Source: Planktomarina sp. (GTDB lineage Bacteria > Pseudomonadota > Alphaproteobacteria > Rhodobacterales > Rhodobacteraceae). Taken from it: a stretch of DNA of 48,747 nt. This document shows positions 22,874 to 32,568 of the stretch, one piece after another. The notes beneath the pieces were generated by a model, which saw only the letters and a list, made by a program, of their open reading frames with translations, was not told the origin of the DNA and made no database searches. The stretch spans positions 1 through 48,747 of the forward strand of contig JAPKEA010000003.1 in the NCBI GenBank assembly GCA_028822275.1, in the 5' to 3' direction. Position numbers and translations under genes: made by a program. The first letter of the stretch is position 1, and every line of letters starts with the position of its first letter.

Positions 22874-23282
22874 CTTTTACCTTTCCGCGCAAAGACTTTA
22901 CCGTACCACGTTGCACTTTACTGGCCAGCCTGCGTTTTTGCGAGCCAAAAGTTGGGCGAGTCGCAATCCGGTTTTTTTGGCGATGTGTTGCTTTAACAAT
23001 CATTTCTTTCAGCCTCTTACGCGCAATTTCACGATTGCGGGCCTGCGATCGGGTATCTTCGACACGCACGATCAAAGCTCCTTCAAGTGTCCATTTTCGA
23101 CCTGCAATTTTTTTTAATCGGATCTTTACCGAGCGAGGCAAGTTCGGACTACGGTCTGCTTCAAAACGCAGCTCAACCGCTGTAGCAACTTTATTTACAT
23201 TTTGCCCACCCGGCCCTTGCGAGCGGGTAAAGCTTTCTGTGAGTTCCCAATCTTGAATCGTAATATTATCATTAATTTGCAT
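22863..23282 (-). CDS. arfB: peptidyl-tRNA hydrolase ArfB (ribosome rescue)
   Basis: SQGPGGQNVNKVATAVELRF GGQ motif; short RF-2-like protein with basic C-terminal tail; likely start MQINDN. Confidence 0.92.
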   Translation of the reverse strand: MQINDNITIQDWELTESFTRSQGPGGQNVNKVATAVELRFEADRSPNLPRSVKIRLKKIAGRKWTLEGALIVRVEDTRSQARNREIARKRLKEMIVKATHRQKNRIATRPTFGSQKRRLASKVQRGTVKSLRGKVKDDE

Positions 23283-23301
23283 AATGAGCCCAATATGCCA
23301 C

Positions 23302-23335
23302 AAAGAAAAAGGGCCGCCTAGAAAAGACGGCCCTT
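23302..23335 (-). terminator. intrinsic terminator between the small gene and arfB
   Basis: AAGGGCCG / CGGCCCTT perfect 8-bp stem; minus strand continues TTTTTCTTT. Confidence 0.8.
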
Positions 23336-23345
23336 CGAAAGTTTT

Positions 23346-23466
23346 TTAGGAGGCCGGGTCGTTTAGGACACCTTCGCCCAAGTTTGGCGGATTAACACCA
23401 AGGGTTACCTTAGAGGACACCCCCCAAACCTGTTACGACTCCATTCTCCAATACCTTTCTTGACAC
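23346..23466 (-). CDS. putative small-protein gene, frame split at a G6 run (18 codons in frame 0; about 39 aa with +1 shift)
   Basis: GAAAGGAGGTGATCC Shine-Dalgarno, then GTG; frame 0 MSRKVLENGVVTGLGGVL*; +1 frame after GGGGGG gives VSSKVTLGVNPPNLGEGVLNDPAS*; terminator directly downstream. Confidence 0.5.
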
Positions 23467-23526
23467 TGGATCACCTCCTTTCAGCTGTTTAAAGATATTT
23501 ACAACTTGTCAGAGAGAGCCTCGAAG

Positions 23527-24171
23527 TCAATGGTTTTTTACACTACGGCCTACTAGATATTTTACGAGCATGCGAAATGGAACCAATGCAGTAAGTGCAA
23601 TGGAAAGCTTAACAAGCCAATCAGCAATAGCGAGCGAGACCCATAGCGGAAATTCTGGGCCACTTCCAAGTAATGGTACACCACCTTGTGCCCAGTCAGG
23701 AACACTTGCCACTTCGAGGCTGTTGAGCATCACAGAGAACGCAATCGTAAAAAATAAAGCTGTATCTATGGCGCTGCCAATCACAGTAGATGCTAAAGGC
23801 GCACGCCACCATGGACCACTTCGCAAGCGATCAAATATTTGGACGTCCAACATTTGTGCAATTAAAAATCCGATGCCTGATCCAAGTGCGACCCGCAAGG
23901 TCACAGCTGGATAGGAATACCCATCTCCCTGCAACATAACTTGCGTACCAATGAGTGAGCATAATATCCCCACGCAAAAGCCAACAAAAACTACACGACG
24001 TGCTGCGGCAATTCCATAAACTCGGTTCATCACATCCGTGACGAGAAAGGCTAAGGGATAAGTAAAAGCACCCCATGTCAGCCAATCACCAAATAAATAT
24101 TGAACGAGGACGTTTGAGGCGACAACAATTATTGCCATGGCAAGAATACCAGGGAGGTAGTTATTTTTCAT
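23527..24171 (-). CDS. yhhQ: queuosine precursor transporter (YhhQ/QPTR family)
   Basis: 214 aa, hydrophobic; AFTYPLAFLVTDVMNRVYG motif. Confidence 0.92.
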   Translation of the reverse strand: MKNNYLPGILAMAIIVVASNVLVQYLFGDWLTWGAFTYPLAFLVTDVMNRVYGIAAARRVVFVGFCVGILCSLIGTQVMLQGDGYSYPAVTLRVALGSGIGFLIAQMLDVQIFDRLRSGPWWRAPLASTVIGSAIDTALFFTIAFSVMLNSLEVASVPDWAQGGVPLLGSGPEFPLWVSLAIADWLVKLSIALTALVPFRMLVKYLVGRSVKNH

Positions 24172-24180
24172 ATTTTCAAT

Positions 24181-24212
24181 TCCGTTTTTTAGCCAAGGTG
24201 GCGGCGACTTGG
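24181..24212 (-). promoter_or_regulatory. preQ1-I-like riboswitch
   Basis: CCAAG-TCGCCGCCAC-CTTGG-CTAAAAAACGGA: H-type pseudoknot layout (5-bp P1, UCGC loop start, A-rich L3, 3' CGGA overlapping a plausible SD), ending 9 nt before the yhhQ start codon. Confidence 0.7.
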
Positions 24213-24277
24213 TCAGGTTTGACGTTGTCCCGTACGTAATTTGCTAAAATCTTTCAAGTAAAAAATATTTTTACTTT

Positions 24278-25210
24278 TTAAGGAGAAGCCAATATTGTTG
24301 AACACTGCTTAGGTAAGACTGATAATTTTATTTCTGGTCTCGGCTTTCTTGGTTTTGGATTCGGATTTGGTGGAGGCGGATTAAGGATGCGATCAACCCA
24401 CCCTTGCGCCTCATCACAACCATCTCCCAAAGGTGGGGGAGCTTGGTTTTTGCATCCCTTTTGTCCCTTGGGGCACTTCATCCGCACGTGAAAATGATAA
24501 TGATGCCCATACCAAGGTCTAATTTTACGCAGCCAGTCGCTACTACCTTTTGCTGATTTACACATTGCGACTTTTGCGCCCGGGAAAATAAATATACGTG
24601 CAACCCTCGGGTCTGATGCCGCTAGTTTCAAAATAGCTTCATGCTCCGCGGTCCATTTACTATTGGTGAAAGCGCCTTTGGATCTACGTGTCGACACCGA
24701 AGAGATTTCTTCCCGAACGGCCTGGTCCAGATTCAAATCTCTCGCAGGTAGCAACCAAATGTCAGCGTCTAGTCCTATTTGGTGACTAGCATGTCCTGAC
24801 AGCATCGGACCTCCGCGCGGTTGCGAGATATCACCAATATAAATACCTTTCCAACTAGTTTCTCTGGCTACTTTCCCCGACAAATCTTGCACGTAATCAA
24901 TAAGAACCGGTTGACCCCAATTTCGGTTACGCGATAGCCGCATCACTTGCCAAGTGGGCCCAGTTTCAGGTAACGCCTTTGCACCGGCTAAACATCCTTT
25001 GGCATAGCTACCATGGGACTGCGCCCTTTGTTTTGAGCCCCTCTGAGCGTCTCCGAACAGAAATTTTGCTGGCAGATCTACCGAAATAGACTCAGGTCTT
25101 GCTCGGGGGCCATCTTCATGACTTTGCGCAAGTAGCGGTTCAATGACACCACCAGTTACCAGCACAGTTATTAAGGTTAAGGTGCGGAAGAAGAGGAAGA
25201 TTTTTCCCAT
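24278..25210 (-). CDS. mepA: penicillin-insensitive murein endopeptidase
   Basis: 310 aa; SHGSYAKGCLAGAKALPETGPTWQVMRLSRNRNWGQPVLI; GHASHQIGLDADIW; WYGHHYHFHVRM. Confidence 0.92.
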   Translation of the reverse strand: MGKIFLFFRTLTLITVLVTGGVIEPLLAQSHEDGPRARPESISVDLPAKFLFGDAQRGSKQRAQSHGSYAKGCLAGAKALPETGPTWQVMRLSRNRNWGQPVLIDYVQDLSGKVARETSWKGIYIGDISQPRGGPMLSGHASHQIGLDADIWLLPARDLNLDQAVREEISSVSTRRSKGAFTNSKWTAEHEAILKLAASDPRVARIFIFPGAKVAMCKSAKGSSDWLRKIRPWYGHHYHFHVRMKCPKGQKGCKNQAPPPLGDGCDEAQGWVDRILNPPPPNPNPKPRKPRPEIKLSVLPKQCSTILASP

Positions 25211-26592
25211 TTGTCCTGATCCCCATTTGGATGAACCCAGCGCAGCAAAAATAAGCCTAAAACAAACAAACCTACGACTGGGGTAAAGCCTAACCGCGCA
25301 TCATTTAACCAATATGTGAAAACTCCAATCAGAAGCGGAGCTAAAAAGGCAGTAGCCTTGCCCGCCAAGGCAAACAATCCGAAGGCCTCAGTCGGACGAT
25401 TGGGATTCGTATGTCTTACCATCAAGGAACGGCTGGCGGCATAAATGCCCCCACCAGATCCACCAATCGCTGCACCGCAAATAAACAGCATAATATCTGG
25501 CAAACTGGAGCCCTGAGCCAAAGGGATACCATAAAAAGACGTACGTGACATTCCGATGATGAGTAATGATACGATAATCAATATCCAAATATGACAATAG
25601 ATCACTGGACGGGGACCGAGTTTACGGTCATATTTTCCTGATATCCATGTAAACAATGCCGCCGAAATTCCACTGATAATTCCAAAAACCCCAAGTTGTG
25701 TTTGTCCCCAACCCAAAACTAAGGCTGCGTAAACACCACCAAACGCGTAAAGTCCGTTGAGTGCGTCACGATAAAACATTTGTGCGCCCATGAAAGAAAA
25801 GAGGCTTGGTCGTTTAATCATCTCTTGAAGTGAGGACTTCAGTTCCCCCATAGATTTTCGGAACCCACCTTGGCTATTTGGGGCTTTGCTTTCACGCACC
25901 CACAAAAAATAAGGAACCATAAAGACGATAAACCAAATTGCTATGAGCGGTCCCACAGCGCGGGTTCCCTCGCGCATATTTGCGTCCAAAAATCCAAAGC
26001 CAGGATCCAGACCAATCATGAAGGTTTTTCCGCCATCATCAAAAAATAAAAACAGCATAATAAACAGGCTTAAAATCCCGCCAGTGTAGCCCAAAGCAGC
26101 ACCACTCCCAGAAATTTTACCCACTTCGTAGCGATCGCCAAGGCTCGGAAGTACCGCATTAGTGAAAACTAACGCTAACTCTGCAGCCACAAATGCTATT
26201 GAGAAAAAAAGCAAGGACGACCACATCGTGGATCCATCTGGCACCATGTACCAAAGCATCCAGCTACAAATAACATAGACTATCGAGGCAGCCCAAAGCC
26301 ATGGCATTCGTCGGCCAGTATTATCAGCATAAGCGCCAGCTAAAATTCCAATCACCGCCACAAATAATCCAGCAACAGCCTGCCCCATCGACCACATAGT
26401 CTGAGCGCTTGCCTTTGCCGTTGCGTCATCCATACCACTTTCGAGGTAGGCTTGTGCTGCAGTAACCGCAAAATATGGTCCAAAAATGAAAGTAAGGCCT
26501 AAAGTATAAAAGGGTTGCGTTGCCCAATCAAACATCATCCAACCACGGATCCGTTTTTTAAGGCTTACGCCAGAGATTGCTTCATTAGACAT
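25177..26592 (-). CDS. MFS transporter, UMF1 family
   Basis: 471 aa; MFDWATQPFYTLGLTFIFGPYF motif; many hydrophobic segments. Confidence 0.87.
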   Translation of the reverse strand: MSNEAISGVSLKKRIRGWMMFDWATQPFYTLGLTFIFGPYFAVTAAQAYLESGMDDATAKASAQTMWSMGQAVAGLFVAVIGILAGAYADNTGRRMPWLWAASIVYVICSWMLWYMVPDGSTMWSSLLFFSIAFVAAELALVFTNAVLPSLGDRYEVGKISGSGAALGYTGGILSLFIMLFLFFDDGGKTFMIGLDPGFGFLDANMREGTRAVGPLIAIWFIVFMVPYFLWVRESKAPNSQGGFRKSMGELKSSLQEMIKRPSLFSFMGAQMFYRDALNGLYAFGGVYAALVLGWGQTQLGVFGIISGISAALFTWISGKYDRKLGPRPVIYCHIWILIIVSLLIIGMSRTSFYGIPLAQGSSLPDIMLFICGAAIGGSGGGIYAASRSLMVRHTNPNRPTEAFGLFALAGKATAFLAPLLIGVFTYWLNDARLGFTPVVGLFVLGLFLLRWVHPNGDQDKWEKSSSSSAP

Positions 26593-26655
26593 TTATTTTT
26601 CCCCTACTGACATCTTGGGACTGTGCGGGAGCAGCAGTATCAACGCAAGCTTTTC

Positions 26656-27195
26656 CTAAACTAAGGACTGCATGGGTGGCCAAGGTCGTAAGTCTTCAGC
26701 CGCAGACCAAGCTGCAATCCAGTCTGGCATTTCAGGTAGAATTACTCCAGTGGCCAATTCAGCCAAAACACGGTCAGTCAAGACAATCCCATTCTCATCA
26801 GTCACGGCTGTTCGGTACAAAGCGTGTCCAGCACAAACTCCACGAACCCACATGCTTTGCTCCAGATACATAAAACGTTGGTCTACACAAATAGCTTGGC
26901 TTTGCATTTTAATACAATCAAACATCCGTATACGCTTTCGATACCTTACTGAGCTTCCAGCAATAGTCAGTCCCCAGTTGCGTCGCCGTAAAACGTCCAT
27001 CAAACCTGCACGCTTCGCCATCGGCAAACGCCCCATGTCATAAAGAGTCAAGGCGCGCCCGTTGTTAAGCTCCATCCAAAGGTCCAAATCCCAGGGCAGG
27101 CAATAATGCAAACTTTCATGGGTGTCACCAACGCCTAATGAAGATGCCTTCCGATGTAGAAAAAATTGCCATGCGAGGCGAATAAAAGGATACAT
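26656..27195 (-). CDS. 4HBT-like acyl-CoA thioesterase family protein
   Basis: CLPWDLDLWMELNNGRALTLYDMGR hot-dog fold N-terminal motif. Confidence 0.7.
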   Translation of the reverse strand: MYPFIRLAWQFFLHRKASSLGVGDTHESLHYCLPWDLDLWMELNNGRALTLYDMGRLPMAKRAGLMDVLRRRNWGLTIAGSSVRYRKRIRMFDCIKMQSQAICVDQRFMYLEQSMWVRGVCAGHALYRTAVTDENGIVLTDRVLAELATGVILPEMPDWIAAWSAAEDLRPWPPMQSLV

Positions 27196-27324
27196 ATAAG
27201 AAACTCCATTTTTTAACCAAATCGCCTGTGTCGGGAGGAAGGTCAAGCCTTCAGACAGTTATGTCTCTTGCCGATAGATCCCTTAGCCCTTAGGTAATAA
27301 CTTATAAATTATACTGAGGTTCCC

Positions 27325-27603
27325 ATGGCACCAATTTTTGCAATTCCCTACATGATCTTGAACGTAATCTGGTTCTTCATCATCGCACATTTTATTATGA
27401 GCTGGCTCATCGCATTTAATGTACTTAACCTAAAACAACCCGTAGTCAGCCAAATTTGGCAAGGGCTGAACCGCATGCTGGATCCAATTTACCAGCCTAT
27501 TCGCCGTTTTTTACCTAATATGGGTGGACTCGACCTTACACCGCTAGCCTCTTTGCTCATTGTCGCAGCGCTACAATATACGCTTGTTTATTACGGCAAT
27601 TAA
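27325..27603 (+). CDS. YggT family membrane protein
   Basis: 92 aa; RMLDPIYQPIRRFLPNMGGLDLTPLASLLIV. Confidence 0.92.
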   Translation: MAPIFAIPYMILNVIWFFIIAHFIMSWLIAFNVLNLKQPVVSQIWQGLNRMLDPIYQPIRRFLPNMGGLDLTPLASLLIVAALQYTLVYYGN

Positions 27604-27618
27604 AGCATCGGAACCGCT

Positions 27619-29661
27619 ATGCCCTATTCTGCCCTTCTGAGGGATGTCTTCGGATTCTCTACCTTCCGGCCCGGACAGGAAGATATTGTTCAAGCTGTAA
27701 CAGAGGGCAAAAATGTACTGGCGATTATGCCAACAGGCGGTGGAAAATCCCTATGCTTCCAATTACCAGCACTGCTCCGTGAAGGGGTCACTGTTGTCAT
27801 CTCGCCACTGATAGCTCTGATGCGCGATCAAGTTCGCGCGCTTCAGGCAGTGGGCGTAAGCGCAGGCGCGCTCACGTCTGGAAACACACCTGAGGAAACC
27901 GATGCCATTTGGGAAGCGCTAGAGCATGGGCAGCTAAAATTACTTTACATAGCACCTGAAAGACTGGCCGCGGGATCAGCTCTCGGCATGCTGCGCCGGA
28001 TTGGCGTCAGTTTGATTGCGGTTGATGAAGCGCATTGCGTGTCGCAGTGGGGCCATGATTTCAGACCAGATTATCTACGTATTGGTGAATTGCGCCAGGC
28101 ACTTGATGTGCCACTTGCCGCATTCACCGCAACTGCAGATGAAGAAACCCAAGCTGAGATCATCAAGAAATTATTTGATGGTAAGGCACCAGCCAGCTTT
28201 TTGCATGGATTTGATCGTCCTAACATACACCTTGCCTTTGCCGCCAAAGACCAACCACGCAAACAAATTTTGAATTTTGCCAATGCCCGAAAAGGGCAAT
28301 CTGGAATTGTTTACTGCGGCACACGCGCCAAAACAGAAACAATCACACGCGCACTTCGAGAAGATGGACACTCGGCCTGTCATTATCATGGCGGCATGGA
28401 AGCTGAAGATCGGCGCCTTGTCGAAAGCAGATTTCAACAGGAGGATGGCCTGATTGTTGTTGCGACTGTAGCGTTTGGAATGGGCGTTGATAAACCTGAT
28501 ATTCGTTGGGTTGCGCATGCAGATTTACCCAAATCAATCGAATCCTATTATCAAGAGATTGGCCGTGGCGGCCGAGATGGCGCTCCCGCGGAAACTCTGA
28601 CACTATTTGGAGCAGATGACATCCGATTACGCAGATCCCAGATTGATGAAGGCCTTGCTCCCACTGATCGGAAAATGGCAGATCATGCTCGCTTGAATGC
28701 CTTGCTTGGCCTAGCAGAAGCTTTGAGCTGCCGGCGTGAAAACCTTTTGCAATATTTTGGAGAAACTGATGTCACGTGCAAAAATTGTGATCTATGCGAC
28801 AGCCCACCCGAGGTCTTTGACGGCACCCAACCTGTTCGTATGGCGCTCTCCGCTATTTTGAGAACTGGTGAATGGTTCGGAGCCGGGCATTTAATTGATA
28901 TTTTGCGCGGCACTGCTACCGAGAAAGTCCGTCAACGCGCTCATAATGAAATTCCAACTTTTGGAGTTGGAAAAGACATGAGCAAAGCTCAGTGGCAAGC
29001 TATTTTTCGCCAAATGATGGGCCACGATTTAATTCGGCCGGACCCAGAGCGTCACGGCGGATTACGTTTTACTAAGAATGCACGTCCATTACTAAAGGGC
29101 GAGGCAGTGATACAACTTCGCAAAGACAGTATCTCCTCCGCAAATGATCGTAGGCCTGTTGTCAAGTCACTTGTTTCAGATGAAGATGCGCCACTCTTAT
29201 CAGCACTGAAAGCAAACCGGCGCGCGCTTGCCGAACAACAAAAAGTACCCGCTTACATAATTTTCAACGACAAAACTTTAATTGAGATGGCAGAAAAACG
29301 TCCAAAAAACCTAGATGAAATGGCGGCTATCGGAGGTGTGGGTGCCAAAAAGTTGGAGAGCTATGGCAAGGGCTTTTTATCGGTCATAACCGGAACTGAT
29401 ACCATCGTTCATCCAACGCGTCGCAAATTAGCAGGACAACCAGCAGCCGGCATATTCGATCAGTTGCTCGCCGCGCAATTAGAACTAGAGCGTGGTGAAC
29501 TGGGCACAGATAAACCATTGTCTTGCTCAACATCAGTCTTACGAAATATTGCAGAAATGCAGCCCAAAACCATCATGAAAATGTCTCAAATTGCAGGAAT
29601 GAACGAATCGCGTGCTGAAAGATTTGGTGCTGCGTTCTTAGAGATCTTGCAGTCCCAGTAG
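27619..29661 (+). CDS. recQ: ATP-dependent DNA helicase RecQ
   Basis: 680 aa; MPTGGGKSLCFQLPAL; DEAHCVSQWGHDFRPDY; QEIGRGGRDG; C-terminal HRDC. Confidence 0.96.
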   Translation: MPYSALLRDVFGFSTFRPGQEDIVQAVTEGKNVLAIMPTGGGKSLCFQLPALLREGVTVVISPLIALMRDQVRALQAVGVSAGALTSGNTPEETDAIWEALEHGQLKLLYIAPERLAAGSALGMLRRIGVSLIAVDEAHCVSQWGHDFRPDYLRIGELRQALDVPLAAFTATADEETQAEIIKKLFDGKAPASFLHGFDRPNIHLAFAAKDQPRKQILNFANARKGQSGIVYCGTRAKTETITRALREDGHSACHYHGGMEAEDRRLVESRFQQEDGLIVVATVAFGMGVDKPDIRWVAHADLPKSIESYYQEIGRGGRDGAPAETLTLFGADDIRLRRSQIDEGLAPTDRKMADHARLNALLGLAEALSCRRENLLQYFGETDVTCKNCDLCDSPPEVFDGTQPVRMALSAILRTGEWFGAGHLIDILRGTATEKVRQRAHNEIPTFGVGKDMSKAQWQAIFRQMMGHDLIRPDPERHGGLRFTKNARPLLKGEAVIQLRKDSISSANDRRPVVKSLVSDEDAPLLSALKANRRALAEQQKVPAYIIFNDKTLIEMAEKRPKNLDEMAAIGGVGAKKLESYGKGFLSVITGTDTIVHPTRRKLAGQPAAGIFDQLLAAQLELERGELGTDKPLSCSTSVLRNIAEMQPKTIMKMSQIAGMNESRAERFGAAFLEILQSQ

Positions 29662-29697
29662 GTAGCGCTAAACTAAGGTTATCGAGGAGTTCAAAAC

Positions 29698-30471
29698 ATG
29701 TTGGTATGTATTTCACCCGCCAAAAAATTAGATTGGTCAGCCGTAGAAAGAACGGATTTAACTCTGCCAGACTTCAGTAAGGAAGCTTTGAGCCTGGCAA
29801 AAACAGCACGCGGCTTATCTATTGCAGAACTTCAAAACCTAATGAAAATTAGTCCTAATTTGGCCCAACTGAATCAAGATCGATTCAAAAACTATGCCGA
29901 GACACCAGACGTGGGCGCTTTACGTCCTGCAGCTTTGGCTTTTGCAGGTGACACCTACCAGGGATTAGAGGCGACTACTTTGAGTGACGACGACATGCGC
30001 TGGGCTCAAGATCATTTAAGAATTTTATCTGGCCTTTATGGTGTTTTGCGTCCTCTCGATCAGATCCAAGCCTATCGTCTCGAAATGGGATCACGCTTGA
30101 ATACGCAACGTGGAAAATCATTATATGAATATTGGGGTTCCAACATCGCCAAAGCAATAAATGATCAGGCTACAGCAACAGAATCCACAACCTTAATAAA
30201 TTGCGCTAGTCAAGAATATTTCGGCGCAGTAGACCTCAAAACCTTGAAAGTCGATACTGTTACACCACAGTTTTTGGAGCTCAAGGATGGTAAAGCAAAG
30301 ATTGTAAGCTTCTTTGCAAAAAAAGCACGTGGAGCAATGGCACGGTTTGTCATGCAGAATCGTCTCTCACGCGCAGACCAAATTATGGACTTTGATAGTG
30401 GTGGGTATGAATATCAGCCAGATCAATCAACATACGAAAAACCAGTTTTCTTGCGCATTTATCCAGTTTAA
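29698..30471 (+). CDS. yaaA: peroxide stress protein YaaA
   Basis: 257 aa; ISPAKKLD; LSGLYGVLRPLDQIQAYRLEMGSRL. Confidence 0.95.
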   Translation: MLVCISPAKKLDWSAVERTDLTLPDFSKEALSLAKTARGLSIAELQNLMKISPNLAQLNQDRFKNYAETPDVGALRPAALAFAGDTYQGLEATTLSDDDMRWAQDHLRILSGLYGVLRPLDQIQAYRLEMGSRLNTQRGKSLYEYWGSNIAKAINDQATATESTTLINCASQEYFGAVDLKTLKVDTVTPQFLELKDGKAKIVSFFAKKARGAMARFVMQNRLSRADQIMDFDSGGYEYQPDQSTYEKPVFLRIYPV

Positions 30472-30983
30472 ACTTTAAAAATTTTATCTGCATATTTCTG
30501 TAAATAAATCTTAAGCCACGGCGTATATATATTTGGCTGGGATGCAACTTTAGAGTTCAAGTCTTCCAGTGTTTCCCAACAATAGTCCATCACTTCGTCT
30601 GGGTTGGGTCGTATTGTAACACTCGTAAAGTTTGCAACAAAAATTTCCACAACTTCGTTTTCTATTAATCCCGGAGGTACTTCAGCTCGGTACTCAATAG
30701 TATCGATATATTGTGGCTCAACACCAATGATGCCCAATTCTTCTTGCAGTCTTCGTTGCGCACAATTCAAGCCCAGCTCTTTCCATTTTGGGTGAGTACA
30801 GCACGAATTGGTCCACAGTCCTGGCGTATGGTATTTTTTCAATGTGCGGCGCTGCAAAAGCGTATGAGATCCATTCATAACAAATACAGACACGGCCTTG
30901 TGCCGTAGGCCACGTTGATGGGCCTCCAGTTTTTCAACAGGCTGCAACACGCCATCGATCCAAGTAGGAATCATTATATCCAA
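30468..30983 (-). CDS. idi: isopentenyl-diphosphate delta-isomerase (type I)
   Basis: 171 aa; Nudix fold; TPGLWTNSCCTHP active-site motif. Confidence 0.94.
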   Translation of the reverse strand: MDIMIPTWIDGVLQPVEKLEAHQRGLRHKAVSVFVMNGSHTLLQRRTLKKYHTPGLWTNSCCTHPKWKELGLNCAQRRLQEELGIIGVEPQYIDTIEYRAEVPPGLIENEVVEIFVANFTSVTIRPNPDEVMDYCWETLEDLNSKVASQPNIYTPWLKIYLQKYADKIFKV

Positions 30984-31270
30984 AAGACCAGCCCAATAAA
31001 CATAACACGTTTATAAACAGTTTTGAGCAGTCACAGCACTATTAAATAAAATCAATTTTTTCACTGATTTAAAAGCCTGCGGGAAATTAACATTTATGAC
31101 TTGTGATGTATGAAGTTTACAACTGATGGAGTTTTCGATAGATTTTTTTGATTATAGACCTTTTTTGGCGAAAATGTCGCGGGTTTTGCCATTGAAATTA
31201 GTGGGTCCACAATAGATTGCTGTGTGGAAGTCAAAACTCCTTCCAAAGAACTGTAGGAAAGAATATTTTA

Positions 31271-32482
31271 ATGTCATTCGATAGTTTTTTCAAAGATCAG
31301 CTGAACCAATTAAAGGCCGATGGCAATTATCGGTATTTTGCTGATCTTGAACGTAGCACAGGTAAGTTTCCACGTGCTACAAACCACTTTGAGGGTGGAA
31401 AGCGGGATGTGACTGTTTGGTGCTCTAATGATTATCTTGGTATGGGGCAGCATCCAAAGGTTATCGCGTCAATGCAAGAAGCTGTTGGACGCTGCGGAAC
31501 CGGTGCTGGCGGAACACGTAACATCAGCGGGACAAATCATGACCACTTGTTGCTTGAAAAAGAGCTGGCAGATCTACATGGCAAGTCAGATGCTCTTCTG
31601 TTCACATCCGGCTATGTATCAAATTGGACAACCCTAACCACTTTGGGTTCCAAAATACCTAATGTAGTTATCCTCTCTGATAGTGAGAATCACGCATCGA
31701 TGATTGAAGGGATCCGCCACTCGAAAGCTGATAAAGTAATTTGGCAGCATAATAATGTGGAGGACTTAGACAGAAAATTGTCCGCATGCGGAGACCGCCC
31801 CAAGATTGTGGCGTTCGAGAGCGTTTATTCGATGGACGGCGATATCGCTCCAATGGCTGCAATTATTGATGTCTGCGAAAAACATGGCGCTCTAACATAT
31901 GTTGATGAGGTACATGCAGTTGGCATGTATGGTGCACGCGGTGGTGGTATCAGCGAACGTGAGGGTCTCACAGATCGAATTGACATTATTGAGGGAACTT
32001 TAGGTAAGGCTTTTGGCTGCGTCGGTGGTTACATCACAGGGTCTTCCGAGATTTGCGACTTCATCAGGTCATTTGGATCTGGTTTCATTTTCACAACAGC
32101 CTTACCACCAGCAGTTGCCGCAGCAGCGCGAACCTCAATAGCACATCTCAAGGTGAGTAACACAGAGCGGTTAGGCCAACAGACGCAAGTAGCGCGCTTG
32201 CGCGCTGGGCTTGATCGTGCAGGTATTCCGCACATGCAAAACGACAGCCATATCATTCCAGTTATGATCAAAGATCCTGTTAAAACAAAAATGATTGCTG
32301 ATTATCTAATGGATCAATTTGGTATCTATGTGCAGCCCATTAATTACCCAACTGTTCCAAAAGGGACAGAACGGCTTAGGTTCACTCCATCGCCACTCCA
32401 CAGTGATGCCGACATTGATCACTTAGTGTCGGCGCTCTCATCGCTGTGGCAACAATGTGCAATTTCGCGCGCCGTAGCTTAA
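31271..32482 (+). CDS. hemA: 5-aminolevulinate synthase
   Basis: Start [52 protein letters not shown] lysine motif. Confidence 0.97.
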   Translation: MSFDSFFKDQLNQLKADGNYRYFADLERSTGKFPRATNHFEGGKRDVTVWCSNDYLGMGQHPKVIASMQEAVGRCGTGAGGTRNISGTNHDHLLLEKELADLHGKSDALLFTSGYVSNWTTLTTLGSKIPNVVILSDSENHASMIEGIRHSKADKVIWQHNNVEDLDRKLSACGDRPKIVAFESVYSMDGDIAPMAAIIDVCEKHGALTYVDEVHAVGMYGARGGGISEREGLTDRIDIIEGTLGKAFGCVGGYITGSSEICDFIRSFGSGFIFTTALPPAVAAAARTSIAHLKVSNTERLGQQTQVARLRAGLDRAGIPHMQNDSHIIPVMIKDPVKTKMIADYLMDQFGIYVQPINYPTVPKGTERLRFTPSPLHSDADIDHLVSALSSLWQQCAISRAVA

Positions 32483-32568
32483 TTTATACCTACTTATTAG
32501 CACAGAAACTCCAGTATCGTCATTGTTAGGTTACCCACCGGCTAAGTGTATTCAAGGAGAGTCAAGCA

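Noticed and set aside
23466-23482. 16S rRNA 3' end fragment on the plus strand (CTGGATCACCTCCTTTC)
   Set aside because: Only 17 nt match and no other 16S sequence surrounds it on that strand. It is better explained as the complement of a very strong Shine-Dalgarno on the minus strand. A nearby minus-strand GTCGTAACAGGT similarity to 16S is probably chance.
31101-31122. TTGT-N14-ACAA dyad upstream of hemA as a PpsR/CrtJ-type site
   Set aside because: Spacing is 14 rather than the TGT-N12-ACA consensus, the arms are only 4 bp, and no photosynthesis genes are visible in the window.
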